A DNA stretch of 43,824 bases from Bacillus canaveralius (GTDB lineage Bacteria > Bacillota > Bacilli > Bacillales > Cytobacillaceae): contig NZ_PGVA01000051.1 of the NCBI RefSeq assembly GCF_002860125.1, positions 1-43,824 of the forward strand, written 5' to 3'. Below, in pieces: positions 16,146-24,420 of this stretch (its first letter is position 1; the number at the start of each line of letters is the position of its first letter). A program made the position numbers and the translations under genes. A model generated the notes under the pieces. That model did no database searches. It was given only the letters and a program-made list of their open reading frames with translations, and was not told the DNA's origin.

Positions 16146-17180
16146 CTAGAAGATTTTCGGCAAAGAAAGAAGATTTCTGCATATGTTCCTGCATGTTTTC
16201 GACACAGAAATGATAGTGGAAAGCTGCTGTTGCTTTTGTAAATACCATTTTGTAATCAGAAGTGGATGAAGGTGATGGACATGTGGTGAAAGCCATTTTT
16301 CCTTCACTTTTGTTCTCTTGCACCAGTCAGGATAGTCGCAGTCAATATGATGATGAATCGGAGGATAGGCCCTTCTCAGACGCGGCCCCGCTTTCCGTTT
16401 CCGGTCATTTACAAAATACTGTTCATAGTCTGACCGTGAACCTGTATGCGGAGTCGTTTCGGCAAACTCATAAAAGGCCGGGAATAAGTCATCCCTGAAA
16501 AGAATACTGCTGAGCCGCTTCCCAAGATCGATCCGCTTCGATACTGATCTAAACCCATTCACGCTTGCCCCATACAAATGACCCTTTCTATCTGGAAACA
16601 AAACAGAACTGAAATGAAACGAATCCTGGAAAGAGAATAAGAGTGAATGAAATACCTTATTTTGATATAACGGACTAAGAAGCACTGGTTGCTGGATGAC
16701 ATTTTGTTCATTAATAATCATCGCGATCAGCAATCTCGTTTGATCCCGTTCCCGCCAAAACATGCACCATTCTTGTTCCATAAAAGCAGAAACACGAAAA
16801 AATGCTAAAAGATGAAACATTGGACTGTTTATTTTCGTCGAATAATGGTAGAGGAGCAGTTGGGGAAATGCATCATGAAAAATCAGCCAGTTTGCCCGTT
16901 CATAGGCAAGAAAAAGCCGTTTCCTTATTTGCTTTGGAATGATATGCGGAAGCATGGGGCCTTCGAGGTCACACATATTCCAGCCGGCATTCCTGGAAAC
17001 CATGCTCGCAAGAAATGCCCATTCGATTTCCGGATGGGTCTTAAAATAATGAAAATAAGCATTTGTCCGCGAGATATTATCTTTGTTTTGTAATTTTGTT
17101 TCGGTTGAGATCCATTGCCTGAGCAGTGAATGATCCTCTGTGTTTTCATATCGTGCCATAGGCAGCAGACTTTTTTCCAT
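16146..17180 (-). CDS. yppC: YppC family protein (DUF2515)
   Basis: A conserved Bacillus protein of unknown function, 344 aa (B. subtilis YppC is about 320). The Trp-, His- and aromatic-rich sequence includes NAYFHYFKTHPEIEWAFLAS, MVSRNAGWNMCDLEG and PIHHHIDCDYPDW. No clear signal peptide or catalytic motif is visible. AAGGGG precedes the ATG at 8 bases. It is divergent from recU, as in B. subtilis. A second open frame of 83 codons overlaps the C-terminal part; I treat it as chance. Confidence 0.8.
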   Translation of the reverse strand: MEKSLLPMARYENTEDHSLLRQWISTETKLQNKDNISRTNAYFHYFKTHPEIEWAFLASMVSRNAGWNMCDLEGPMLPHIIPKQIRKRLFLAYERANWLIFHDAFPQLLLYHYSTKINSPMFHLLAFFRVSAFMEQEWCMFWRERDQTRLLIAMIINEQNVIQQPVLLSPLYQNKVFHSLLFSFQDSFHFSSVLFPDRKGHLYGASVNGFRSVSKRIDLGKRLSSILFRDDLFPAFYEFAETTPHTGSRSDYEQYFVNDRKRKAGPRLRRAYPPIHHHIDCDYPDWCKRTKVKEKWLSPHVHHLHPLLITKWYLQKQQQLSTIISVSKTCRNICRNLLSLPKIF

Positions 17181-17257
17181 AAAAGTACCCCTTACAGCAA
17201 GTGTTAAATTTAGCGTTTAACAGAATGGTGCTTTTTATTCAACCAAAAGCTGTGCAG

Positions 17258-17270
17258 ATTTGGTATGATA
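17258..17270 (+). promoter_or_regulatory. Possible extended -10 promoter of recU-ponA
   Basis: TGGTATGAT (17261-17269) matches an extended -10 (TGN-TATNAT) about 25 bp before the recU start. No good -35 was seen. A palindrome GTTAAA-N7-TTTAAC at 17203-17221 lies between the divergent yppC and recU. Confidence 0.35.
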
Positions 17271-17294
17271 GTTGTAGTTTGTGAGGTGGTTACA

Positions 17295-17930
17295 ATGAAT
17301 TTTCATTATCCAAACGGGCGCCGCTACATTCCTAAACAGTCCAAGGGCTTGCCGACGAAGGCTGACAAACAACTGTCGTACAGCAACCGGGGGATGACGC
17401 TTGAGGATGATTTAAACGAAACAAACCTGTTTTATTTAGAACAGAAGCTGGCCGTTATCCATAAAAAACCAACTCCTGTCCAAATTGTCCAGGTCGATTA
17501 TCCAAAACGGAGTGCTGCCGTAATCAGGGAAGCCTATTTTAAACAAGCTTCGACAACCGATTATAATGGTGTCTATAAAGGGAAATATATTGATTTTGAA
17601 GCAAAGGAAACGAGGCATAAAACTTCGTTCCCGTTAAAAAATTTTCACGAACACCAGATTCACCATATGGAAACGGTTCTGCTCCATGGCGGCATATGTT
17701 TTATTATCATCCGGTTTTCCGCTACAGAAGAAGTGTATCTTCTGCCAGCCAATCATTTGATTGCTTTTTGGAACCGAATGAACAGCGGAGGGAGAAAATC
17801 GATTACAAAGCAAGAGATTGCAGAATGCTCCCATCCCATTAAGCTAGGTTTCCGGCCCAGAATTGACTATATTAAAGTAATAGATTATCTTTATAACCTT
17901 ACAGGGGAAAAAGGAATACAGCTTCAGTAA
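17295..17930 (+). CDS. recU: Holliday junction resolvase RecU
   Basis: A homodimeric endonuclease that resolves four-way junctions during recombinational repair. The family signature is strong: [34 protein letters not shown], then [20 protein letters not shown] containing the catalytic D and E-x-K, and FHEHQIHHM. The length of 211 aa fits. The start [10 protein letters not shown] at 17295 is behind GAGGTG; the frame upstream adds only hydrophobic codons. It is followed at 46 bp by ponA, the conserved recU-ponA pair. Confidence 0.97.
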   Translation: MNFHYPNGRRYIPKQSKGLPTKADKQLSYSNRGMTLEDDLNETNLFYLEQKLAVIHKKPTPVQIVQVDYPKRSAAVIREAYFKQASTTDYNGVYKGKYIDFEAKETRHKTSFPLKNFHEHQIHHMETVLLHGGICFIIIRFSATEEVYLLPANHLIAFWNRMNSGGRKSITKQEIAECSHPIKLGFRPRIDYIKVIDYLYNLTGEKGIQLQ

Positions 17931-17976
17931 CGCTGTAAATATCGTTCGTTTGCATAGAAAGGAATGACACACATAT

Positions 17977-20565
17977 ATGGCAGATCAATATCAATCGCGA
18001 GAGGAGCGCCGCAAACAGCTTGCCGCTAAAAAACCAAAAAAGGGCAAGGGAAAGAAAAGTCCGCGCGGGACATTTAAAAAGATCTTTCTCGTTCTTATTG
18101 CACTTGGAATTATCGGAATGCTTACCGGTGTTGCCACTTTTGCATTTATGGTAAAAGATACTCCAAAATTGGACGAAGCTCAGCTAAGGGACCCTATTTC
18201 TTCAAAGCTTTATGATATAAATGGAAAAGAGTTTGCCGAAGTTGGCTCAGTGAATCGCGATTATGTAGCTTATGAAGATATCCCCGAGCTTGTCGAAAGT
18301 GCAATCCTTGCTACCGAGGATGTTCGTTTCTATGACCACAACGGGATTGATGTAATCCGTCTTGGCGGCGCGGTCATTGCCAATATTACGGACGGCTTTG
18401 GCTCTGAAGGTGCGAGTACGATTACCCAGCAGGTCGTGAAAAACTCTTTCCTTGAGTTTGATAAAACATTAAGCCGAAAAGCACAGGAAGCATGGCTTGC
18501 CTTCCAGCTGGAGCGCAAATATACGAAGCAAGAAATCTTTGAGATGTATGTCAATAAAATTTATATGTCCGAAAAAAGTCACGGTATTTTAACTGCTTCA
18601 AAGATTTATTTTGATAAAGAACTTTCCGAATTACAGCTCCATGAAGCAGCATTGCTTGCCGGCATGCCGCAAAGTCCGGAAAATTATAATCCTTTTAAAC
18701 ATCCGGACAATGCCGAGAAGCGCAGGAACATCGTGCTTTCGTTAATGAATCAGCATGGCTTTATTACTAAGGACGAGATGCAAGCAGCACAGGCGATTCC
18801 TGTTGAATCATCGCTTGTAAAGGCAGAAAATCGCGAAACAGGTGAAGATCAGTACGATGCTTTCGTCGATGCCGTAATTGAAGAAGTCCAGGCACAAGGC
18901 GATTTTGATATTTTCTCTGACGGGCTCCATATTTATACCACTTTAGACCAGGATGCCCAAACACATGTAGAGCACATGCTAAACTCAAATGAAGTCGTCC
19001 AGTTCCCGGACGATGAATTCCAGGCCGGGATTACGCTTTTAGATACGAAGACAGGTGAAGTGCGCGCACTCGGAGGCGGGCGAAACCAGCAAGCGAAGCG
19101 CGGTTTTAACTATGCAGTCGATACACAACGGCAGCCGGGATCGACGATCAAGCCGATATTGGATTATGGCCCGGCGATCGAGTATCTACAATGGGGAACA
19201 TATCATACATTGGATGATAAACCATACACTTATTCCGATCCGAAAAAGACCCCTATCAACAACTGGGACAATAAACATATGGGACCGATGTCGATGCGGG
19301 AAGCACTTGCAAAATCACGCAACGTCCCTGCCCTCCAGGCATTACAGGCAGTTGGTTTAAACAAAGCGAAAGATTTCGCTGTCAAGCTCGGAATTCCACT
19401 TGAGGAAATCCATGAGTCGTATGCAATTGGCGGACTTGATAAAGGCGTCTCGCCGCTTGAGATGGCCGGAGCATACAGTGCGTTTGGAAATAACGGTTTT
19501 TATACAAAACCTCACACAGTGAAAATGATTGAGCTGCGTGATGGTACAAAACTGGATACCGCTCCTGAATCGCAGGTCGTCATGAAGGACTATACAGCTT
19601 TTATGATTACCGATATGTTGAAAAGCGTCTTATCAAATGGAACCGGCCAGGCAGCCAACATTCCAAACCTGCATGTTGCAGGCAAAACCGGTACGACGAA
19701 CTACTCGTCCGACGTGAAGAAGGCAAATGGCATTCCTAATGGCGCTGTTCCTGATGCCTGGTTTGCAGGCTATACGACAAACTATACGGCTGCAGTCTGG
19801 ACCGGTTATGAGAACCAGAAGAAAAATTATATTAATTCCAAGGACCAAAAAATTGCCCAGCAGCTCTTTAAAAATTTAATGACCCATGTTTCAAAAGGCA
19901 AGGAAACTGCAGACTTTACTGTACCGAAAACGGTTGAAAAGGTAGCGATTGAAAAGGGCACCATTCCGGCCAAGCTTGCCAGTGAATTTACTCCTGAGGA
20001 CCAGGTTATTTATGAATATGCGGTCAAAGGCAATCGTCCAAACCAAGTGTCTGACCGGTATGATCGACTTGACAGCCCGTCCAACGCGAATGCTTCATAC
20101 GAGCAAGCGAGCAATGAAATCGTCCTGTCGTGGGATTATAACGGCAAAGCTGATGGCGTGCAGTTCCAAGTAAACGCCTCAATCAATGGCGGTGCTGCGC
20201 AGCAGCTTACCGTTACAGGCGAAAAGTCCATGAGAGTAGCAAATGTTGTGGCCGGTGGAACATACACCTTTACCATTACAGCAATAAAAGGCGAGCAAAG
20301 CAGTGAGCCGGCAAGTGTCTCAGTGTCAGTTCCTGCTCCGGTCACTGAAGAAGAAGAGTTTGAAGAAGGCGAAGATGAACAAGGCCGCAATCGTGAAGAA
20401 GAACATGAAGAAGATGACGATGGAGATCAGTCAGACGAGGGCGAAGGAGATAACCCTGGCAATGGCAACGGCAATGGTAATGGTAACGGTAACCCTGGTG
20501 ATCCAGGAACACAGCCACCCGGCCAGCCAATTCCAAACCCACCGGGCACTCCTCCAAGTCCATAA
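17977..20565 (+). CDS. ponA: Class A penicillin-binding protein 1 (PonA)
   Basis: A bifunctional glycosyltransferase/transpeptidase that polymerises and cross-links peptidoglycan. A basic N-terminus (residues 1-33) precedes one membrane span (about 36-58). In the glycosyltransferase domain E114 lies in ATEDVRFYDHNG, followed by GASTITQQVVK. The transpeptidase active site is S389 in GSTIKP, with S447-R-N and K570-T-G-T. After it come a fibronectin-III-like segment (about 700-780), an acidic run and a Gly-Asn repeat ending in a Pro-rich tail. The 862-aa length and tail are typical of Bacillus PonA. The ribosome site (AAAGGA) is distant, about 13 bases. Its partner gpsB is also in this window. 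Confidence 0.97.
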   Translation: MADQYQSREERRKQLAAKKPKKGKGKKSPRGTFKKIFLVLIALGIIGMLTGVATFAFMVKDTPKLDEAQLRDPISSKLYDINGKEFAEVGSVNRDYVAYEDIPELVESAILATEDVRFYDHNGIDVIRLGGAVIANITDGFGSEGASTITQQVVKNSFLEFDKTLSRKAQEAWLAFQLERKYTKQEIFEMYVNKIYMSEKSHGILTASKIYFDKELSELQLHEAALLAGMPQSPENYNPFKHPDNAEKRRNIVLSLMNQHGFITKDEMQAAQAIPVESSLVKAENRETGEDQYDAFVDAVIEEVQAQGDFDIFSDGLHIYTTLDQDAQTHVEHMLNSNEVVQFPDDEFQAGITLLDTKTGEVRALGGGRNQQAKRGFNYAVDTQRQPGSTIKPILDYGPAIEYLQWGTYHTLDDKPYTYSDPKKTPINNWDNKHMGPMSMREALAKSRNVPALQALQAVGLNKAKDFAVKLGIPLEEIHESYAIGGLDKGVSPLEMAGAYSAFGNNGFYTKPHTVKMIELRDGTKLDTAPESQVVMKDYTAFMITDMLKSVLSNGTGQAANIPNLHVAGKTGTTNYSSDVKKANGIPNGAVPDAWFAGYTTNYTAAVWTGYENQKKNYINSKDQKIAQQLFKNLMTHVSKGKETADFTVPKTVEKVAIEKGTIPAKLASEFTPEDQVIYEYAVKGNRPNQVSDRYDRLDSPSNANASYEQASNEIVLSWDYNGKADGVQFQVNASINGGAAQQLTVTGEKSMRVANVVAGGTYTFTITAIKGEQSSEPASVSVSVPAPVTEEEEFEEGEDEQGRNREEEHEEDDDGDQSDEGEGDNPGNGNGNGNGNGNPGDPGTQPPGQPIPNPPGTPPSP
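20458..20494 (+). repeat. Hexanucleotide (Gly-Asn) repeat inside ponA
   Basis: About six units of GGNAAY encode the Gly-Asn stretch in the extracellular tail of PonA. The units vary at synonymous positions, so the repeat is not perfect. Such runs can change length by slippage. Confidence 0.7.
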
Positions 20566-20572
20566 TTTTGTA

Positions 20573-20718
20573 ATGAAAAAGGGGCTGTCCCATAAGTGCT
20601 ATTTCAGCCGAAACCTTAAAACAGTAAAACCCAGGAATGCTGTTAAATCAACATTCTTGGGTTTTTAATTTGAGTGCATTTTACTCTAAAATGGACTTTT
20701 TAGACAGCCCCTTTTTTC
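20573..20718. mobile_element. MITE-like inverted-repeat element acting as the ponA terminator
   Basis: Inverted ends of about 18 bp (AATGAAAAAGGGGCTGTC, and its complement at the other end) enclose about 110 bases. The left end continues CCATAAGT where the right end has TAAAAAGT, so the outer match is 14 of 17 beyond the A-run. Inside is a second hairpin (AAACCCAGGAATG/CATTCTTGGGTTT, 20628-20663) followed by T residues. GGGGCTGTCC-type ends are common in Bacillus insertion sequences and their non-coding derivatives. There is no transposase. The right end, GACAGCCCC then TTTTTT, fits an intrinsic terminator for ponA. Confidence 0.6.
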
Positions 20719-20765
20719 ATTAAATGAATAAATTTCTTAAAGCATTTCTTTAATTGAAAACCAAA

Positions 20766-20863
20766 CAATTTTTTGAAATCAAGACAATGTTATTCGTTCA
20801 TACTGGATCCTCTTGGTTTATTAAGACAATTTAATTCGTTTTTGGGCTTAGCACCTTTTACTC
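20766..20863 (-). repeat. Dispersed 3'-UTR repeat, copy C (after ypoC)
   Basis: On the minus strand the copy starts 3 bases after the ypoC stop (GAGTAAAAGGTGCTAAGC), continues AAAAACGAATTAAATTGTCT and TAATAAACC, and ends with ATGAACGAATAACATTGTC and TTGATTTC. Over the central 38 bases it matches copy B at about 33. The first part is more diverged. Confidence 0.75.
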
Positions 20864-20866
20864 AAA

Positions 20867-21376
20867 TCAGTGTTTTTTCCTTAGCGCCAGATGTTTCATA
20901 AACGCTTTTTCCAGCTCAGTCATAAGCACGGATAATTGAATAAAGGAATGGTACAGCGTCGGCCTATTCATAATAAACTGGAGCCTCTCCCTCATATTTA
21001 CAGGCTTAATCATCAGTTTTTCGGCATGATCCAGGTTTGACAGGACCACAGGCACGGCGTTTGTCCAAAAAAGGCACTCAACAAACAAGCCAACCCCCTT
21101 TTTCATCGGCGTTTCAGTCCTGCGCTGATTCCGGTTTTGGAATAATTGAGCCAGACTGTCCTTCAGACTTTTCCATTCATCGAACAATAAAGGAACATAA
21201 TTCACCGGATCTTCCCACGGCTTGAGCGCCTCAATATTTGAGTAAAAAGCCCACTCATAATAAAAAAGCGGAAAAATTTGCATTTCCTTGCCGTTTTGTT
21301 TTTCCCATATTCCTGCCTCATTTGTCAAAAAGAATGGATGGTTTAATTCTTCAGGAACTCCCCGTTTACTGTCCAT
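20867..21376 (-). CDS. ypoC: YpoC family protein
   Basis: A conserved Bacillus protein of unknown function, 169 aa, always next to nth in this group. The sequence is soluble and mostly helical, with several aromatic patches (FPLFYYEWAFYSNIEALKPW, EDPVNYVPLLFDEWKSLKD) and a basic end. Its start overlaps the last codons of nth by 11 bases, which points to translational coupling. The gene is convergent with ponA. Confidence 0.78.
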   Translation of the reverse strand: MDSKRGVPEELNHPFFLTNEAGIWEKQNGKEMQIFPLFYYEWAFYSNIEALKPWEDPVNYVPLLFDEWKSLKDSLAQLFQNRNQRRTETPMKKGVGLFVECLFWTNAVPVVLSNLDHAEKLMIKPVNMRERLQFIMNRPTLYHSFIQLSVLMTELEKAFMKHLALRKKH

Positions 21377-22028
21377 TACCAGTTTTCCTCTTCATGCGCT
21401 TTTTCCCTTCCCGGCATATGTCGAGAAGCGGGCAAATTTGACATTGGGGATTTTGCGCTTTGCAATGATATCGTCCAAAAAAGATCATCCGATGGTGGGT
21501 AACCGACCACTCGTCTTTTGGTACTTTTTTCATTAACGTCTGCTCCACTTCGAGTACTGAATCCTTCCAGCGGCAAAAACCGAGCCGTTTGCTGACTCTT
21601 TCGACGTGGGTATCGACTGCTATCGCCGGAACACCGAAAGCAACCGATACAACTACATTTGCCGTTTTCCGCCCAACGCCGGGCAGCTTCGTTAGTTCAT
21701 CGCGGTCGCGCGGGACAATTCCCCCGTAATCATCAATCAGCATTCTCGACAGTTTTTGGATATTTTTCGCTTTATTCCGGAATAAACCGATCGAACGGAT
21801 ATCGTTCTCGAGCTCTTCCAGTGGCACACGCAAATAATCTTCCGGAGTTTTATATTTCGTAAACAGATTTCTAGTAACTTTATTGACAAGTGCATCTGTA
21901 CACTGTGCCGACAAGGCAACGGCAATAACCAGTTCAAACGGATTGCTGTGGTTCAGCTCGCAATGAGCATCCGGGAACATTTCCCCCATGTGGTCGAGAC
22001 AGTATCTAATTTCATTTTTATTTAACAT
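21366..22028 (-). CDS. nth: Endonuclease III (Nth)
   Basis: A base-excision-repair DNA glycosylase/AP lyase for oxidised pyrimidines. The helix-hairpin-helix LPGVGRKTANVV carries the catalytic Lys, VDTHVERV carries the catalytic Asp, and the C-terminal [4Fe-4S] ligands have the spacing C-x6-C-x2-C-x5-C (CKAQNPQCQICPLLDIC). The length of 220 aa is typical. The start MLNKNEI at 22028 follows AAGGTGG; a GTG three codons upstream sits in that site. It precedes ypoC, with which it overlaps. Confidence 0.96.
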   Translation of the reverse strand: MLNKNEIRYCLDHMGEMFPDAHCELNHSNPFELVIAVALSAQCTDALVNKVTRNLFTKYKTPEDYLRVPLEELENDIRSIGLFRNKAKNIQKLSRMLIDDYGGIVPRDRDELTKLPGVGRKTANVVVSVAFGVPAIAVDTHVERVSKRLGFCRWKDSVLEVEQTLMKKVPKDEWSVTHHRMIFFGRYHCKAQNPQCQICPLLDICREGKKRMKRKTGNGQ

Positions 22029-22061
22029 CGTTCCCACCTTATTTTCATGATAGAAAATGGC

Positions 22062-22090
22062 AAAAACGAGAGAAGCACCTTCTCTCGTTA
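22062..22090 (-). terminator. Terminator between dnaD and nth
   Basis: AACGAGAGAAG/CTTCTCTCGTT with a GTG loop and a TTT tail lies 7 bases after the dnaD stop on the minus strand. It must be read through, or nth must have its own promoter. Confidence 0.75.
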
Positions 22091-22096
22091 TCCCGC

Positions 22097-22801
22097 CTAT
22101 TGTTCAAGCCAATTATAAAAAGGAATCGTTTTTGCGTTTTCAGGGAGATCACCTTGATTTTCCCGCTGGTGATTCTGGTGCTGCCTGAATTTCCGACTAT
22201 GACTTCTGGCCTGTTCAATAGTTCGGATACCGTTTTTCTTCCATTCGAATAAAATTCGGTCTATGTAACGAAAATTTAGCTTCCCGGAAATGACAGCTTC
22301 TCTCAATGCGGCCTTTATGATGATTGGATCATGCAGATCATCGTCCATCCACATTGCCAATGATTCGCACTCGAACGGCGACAACGGCCGTCCAAACTCT
22401 CTTTCGAAACATGTGTACAAGTCCATTTCATCGTTTTGATGCTGATCTGCTTGCTTACCTTTAGTATCGAGGAGGAATTGATCAACAAGCTTTTCCCATA
22501 ATGGCTGCAATGAATATTTTTCATGGATAATCCCTTCTGGGGAGTGTGCGTCCTTAATACTGAGAAAGCCTTTTTGAATAAGTCTTCGAAGCATGCCAGT
22601 ACATTCCATAGCTGTTATTGTCATACGTGCGGCAAGCTCAGCCGGAGTAGGAAATTCATTGCCCTTCGTTGAGAAAGAGATAATATGCAATAGGGTTGCA
22701 AGCTCTTGTTCATTCATATTCAGCTTCTTATAATGTGTTAATAATACGCCGGGAATCGACACTGATCCTTCTTCCAGCCAGGATAATATATTTGCTTTCA
22801 T
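22097..22801 (-). CDS. dnaD: DNA replication initiation protein DnaD
   Basis: A primosome protein that helps load the replicative helicase at oriC and at restarted forks. The N-terminal winged-helix oligomerisation domain (about residues 1-100) includes NMNEQELATLLHI and FPTPAELAARM. The C-terminal DnaB2/DnaD domain includes CFEREFGRPLSPFECESLAM and YIDRILFEWKKNGI. The length of 234 aa is standard. The start at 22801 has AGGGGAGGTG at 6 bases. A TGTTATACT extended -10 lies just upstream. Confidence 0.95.
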   Translation of the reverse strand: MKANILSWLEEGSVSIPGVLLTHYKKLNMNEQELATLLHIISFSTKGNEFPTPAELAARMTITAMECTGMLRRLIQKGFLSIKDAHSPEGIIHEKYSLQPLWEKLVDQFLLDTKGKQADQHQNDEMDLYTCFEREFGRPLSPFECESLAMWMDDDLHDPIIIKAALREAVISGKLNFRYIDRILFEWKKNGIRTIEQARSHSRKFRQHQNHQRENQGDLPENAKTIPFYNWLEQ

Positions 22802-22815
22802 TGTGACACCTCCCC

Positions 22816-22828
22816 TTAAGTATAACAT
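22816..22828 (-). promoter_or_regulatory. Possible extended -10 promoter of dnaD
   Basis: TATACT (22819-22824) preceded by TGT gives TGN-TATACT. A weak TTACCC lies 18 bp upstream. Transcripts would start about 15 bases before the ATG, leaving a leader that is little more than the ribosome site. Confidence 0.35.
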
Positions 22829-22892
22829 GAACCCGTGTTTCGGGGTAAGATGAACATAGCCACTGGCAATAAATACTTGTCGAAAATTGCGT

Positions 22893-22918
22893 AAAGAAAA
22901 GTCCGCAGGTGCGGACTG
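22893..22918 (-). terminator. Terminator of asnS
   Basis: GTCCGC/GCGGAC with a 4-base loop is followed by TTTTCTTT on the minus strand, about 30 bases after the asnS stop. Confidence 0.75.
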
Positions 22919-22947
22919 TTTGATACTGTCGGATAGATCGGCCAGCC

Positions 22948-24249
22948 TTAAGGATAGAGGCGGTTGAGCAGGCGTGGAAACGGGATTGTTTCACGAACAT
23001 GCTCCACTCCGCTGATCCAGGCTACTGTTCGTTCCAATCCAAGGCCAAATCCTGAATGGGGAACAGAGCCGTATTGGCGGAGCTCTAGATACCATTTGTA
23101 AGCGTCATTGCTTAATCCATGTTCTTCAAGGCGCTGTTTCAACAGGCCATGATCATGAATACGCTGGGAACCTCCGATAATTTCACCATAGCCCTCTGGA
23201 GCAATCATGTCCGCACATAAGACAACCTCTTCCCGATCCTTGGCAGGCTGCATATAAAATGGTTTAATTGCTGTCGGGTAATGAGTAATAAATACAGGCT
23301 TATCATATGCTTCTGCAATCGCTGTTTCGTGCGGCGCGCCAAAGTCGTCACCCCATTCGATATCATTAAAGCCTTTTTCATGCAAGAATTTTATGGCATC
23401 GTCATATGAGATTCTTGGGAATGGTGCTTTAATTTGTTCGAGTTTGCTTGTATCCCTTCCAAGCGTGTGCAATTCAAGCTTGCAATTTTTCAATACAGCT
23501 TGAATGATATGGGAAACATATTCTTCCTGCACCTTAAGATTGTCTTCAAATTCATAAAAGGCCATTTCCGGCTCAATCATCCAAAACTCAATTAAATGCC
23601 GTCGTGTTTTTGACTTTTCTGCCCGGAACGTTGGGCCAAAGGAAAAAACTTTGCCAAGTGCCATCGCTGCTGCTTCCATATAAAGCTGTCCGCTTTGTGA
23701 CAGGTAGGCATCTTCATCAAAGTACTTTGTCGCAAACAGTTCGCTTGTCCCTTCGGGTGCACTGCCTGTCAGGATCGGCGGGTCCACTTTGACAAACCCT
23801 TGTTCATTAAAAAACTCGTATGTCGCCCTGATGATTTCGTTGCGGATTTTCATGACCGCGTGCTGGCGCCGCGAGCGAAGCCATAGATGACGGTTATCCA
23901 TTAAAAACTCGGTGCCGTGCTCTTTAGGGGTGATCGGATAGTCCACCGCTTGCTGGATCACTTCGATGCCGTTTACCAACAATTCGTATCCGAACGGGGA
24001 GCGCTCATCTTTTTGGACTACTCCGGTCACGTATAAAGAGGATTCCTGTGTCGCCGATTTGGCAGTTTGAAACACTTCGTCGGGAACCTCACTCTTGACA
24101 ACGACTCCCTGGATAAATCCTGTTCCATCACGAAGCTGCAAAAAGGCAATTTTACCGCTTGAGCGTTTATTGGCAAGCCATGCGCCAATCTTCACTTCCT
24201 GGTCTACATATTTGTATACTTCTGCTATTGTTGTTTTATTCACTGTCAT
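22948..24249 (-). CDS. asnS: Asparaginyl-tRNA synthetase (AsnS)
   Basis: A class IIb aminoacyl-tRNA synthetase charging tRNA-Asn. The N-terminal OB-fold anticodon domain ([30 protein letters not shown]) is followed by class II motif 1 ([20 protein letters not shown]), motif 2 ([20 protein letters not shown]) and motif 3 ([12 protein letters not shown]). The C-terminus [10 protein letters not shown] matches B. subtilis. The length of 433 aa is normal. GGAGGG precedes both the ATG at 24249 (tight spacing) and a GTG two codons on. No T-box leader is visible upstream. Confidence 0.97.
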   Translation of the reverse strand: MTVNKTTIAEVYKYVDQEVKIGAWLANKRSSGKIAFLQLRDGTGFIQGVVVKSEVPDEVFQTAKSATQESSLYVTGVVQKDERSPFGYELLVNGIEVIQQAVDYPITPKEHGTEFLMDNRHLWLRSRRQHAVMKIRNEIIRATYEFFNEQGFVKVDPPILTGSAPEGTSELFATKYFDEDAYLSQSGQLYMEAAAMALGKVFSFGPTFRAEKSKTRRHLIEFWMIEPEMAFYEFEDNLKVQEEYVSHIIQAVLKNCKLELHTLGRDTSKLEQIKAPFPRISYDDAIKFLHEKGFNDIEWGDDFGAPHETAIAEAYDKPVFITHYPTAIKPFYMQPAKDREEVVLCADMIAPEGYGEIIGGSQRIHDHGLLKQRLEEHGLSNDAYKWYLELRQYGSVPHSGFGLGLERTVAWISGVEHVRETIPFPRLLNRLYP

Positions 24250-24295
24250 TTCCCTCCAAAAAACCTAACAAAAACGGTTGCCATATATGCTGTTT

Positions 24296-24324
24296 ATTAT
24301 ACCGTTAGCATGAATGACAAGCAA
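24296..24324 (-). promoter_or_regulatory. Sigma-A promoter of asnS
   Basis: TTGCTT (24319-24324) and TATAAT (24296-24301) are separated by 17 bp. The predicted leader is about 40 bases, too short for a T-box. The gene is therefore probably not only transcribed from the aspB promoter. Confidence 0.7.
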
Positions 24325-24420
24325 TATTACTCCCTCATGCCCGGAAAACTGCGCCATGTGCAAGATTCAAGATCAACTATGGCGGCTATGCAGGCTACCT
24401 GCGTTCGTTCATAAAAAAGC

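Noticed and set aside
16072-16323. 83-codon open frame overlapping the 3' end of yppC, which might indicate a frameshift in yppC
   Set aside because: The yppC frame continues with sensible residues (WLSPHVHHLHPLLITKWYLQ) to a length near the family norm, and the alternative start has no ribosome site of its own.
17203-17221. Palindrome GTTAAA-N7-TTTAAC between yppC and recU
   Set aside because: It could be an operator but it is AT-rich and short, and no regulator is suggested; noted only in the recU promoter entry.
24400-24420. TATGAACGAA-like sequences after aspB (24408-24417) and panD (29409-29418), possible extra repeat ends
   Set aside because: Only about 9-10 bases match the end of repeat copy C and nothing else of the element is present.
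24250-24420. T-box leader for asnS
   Set aside because: No T-box sequence or specifier-loop structure is visible and the predicted promoter leaves only about 40 bases of leader.
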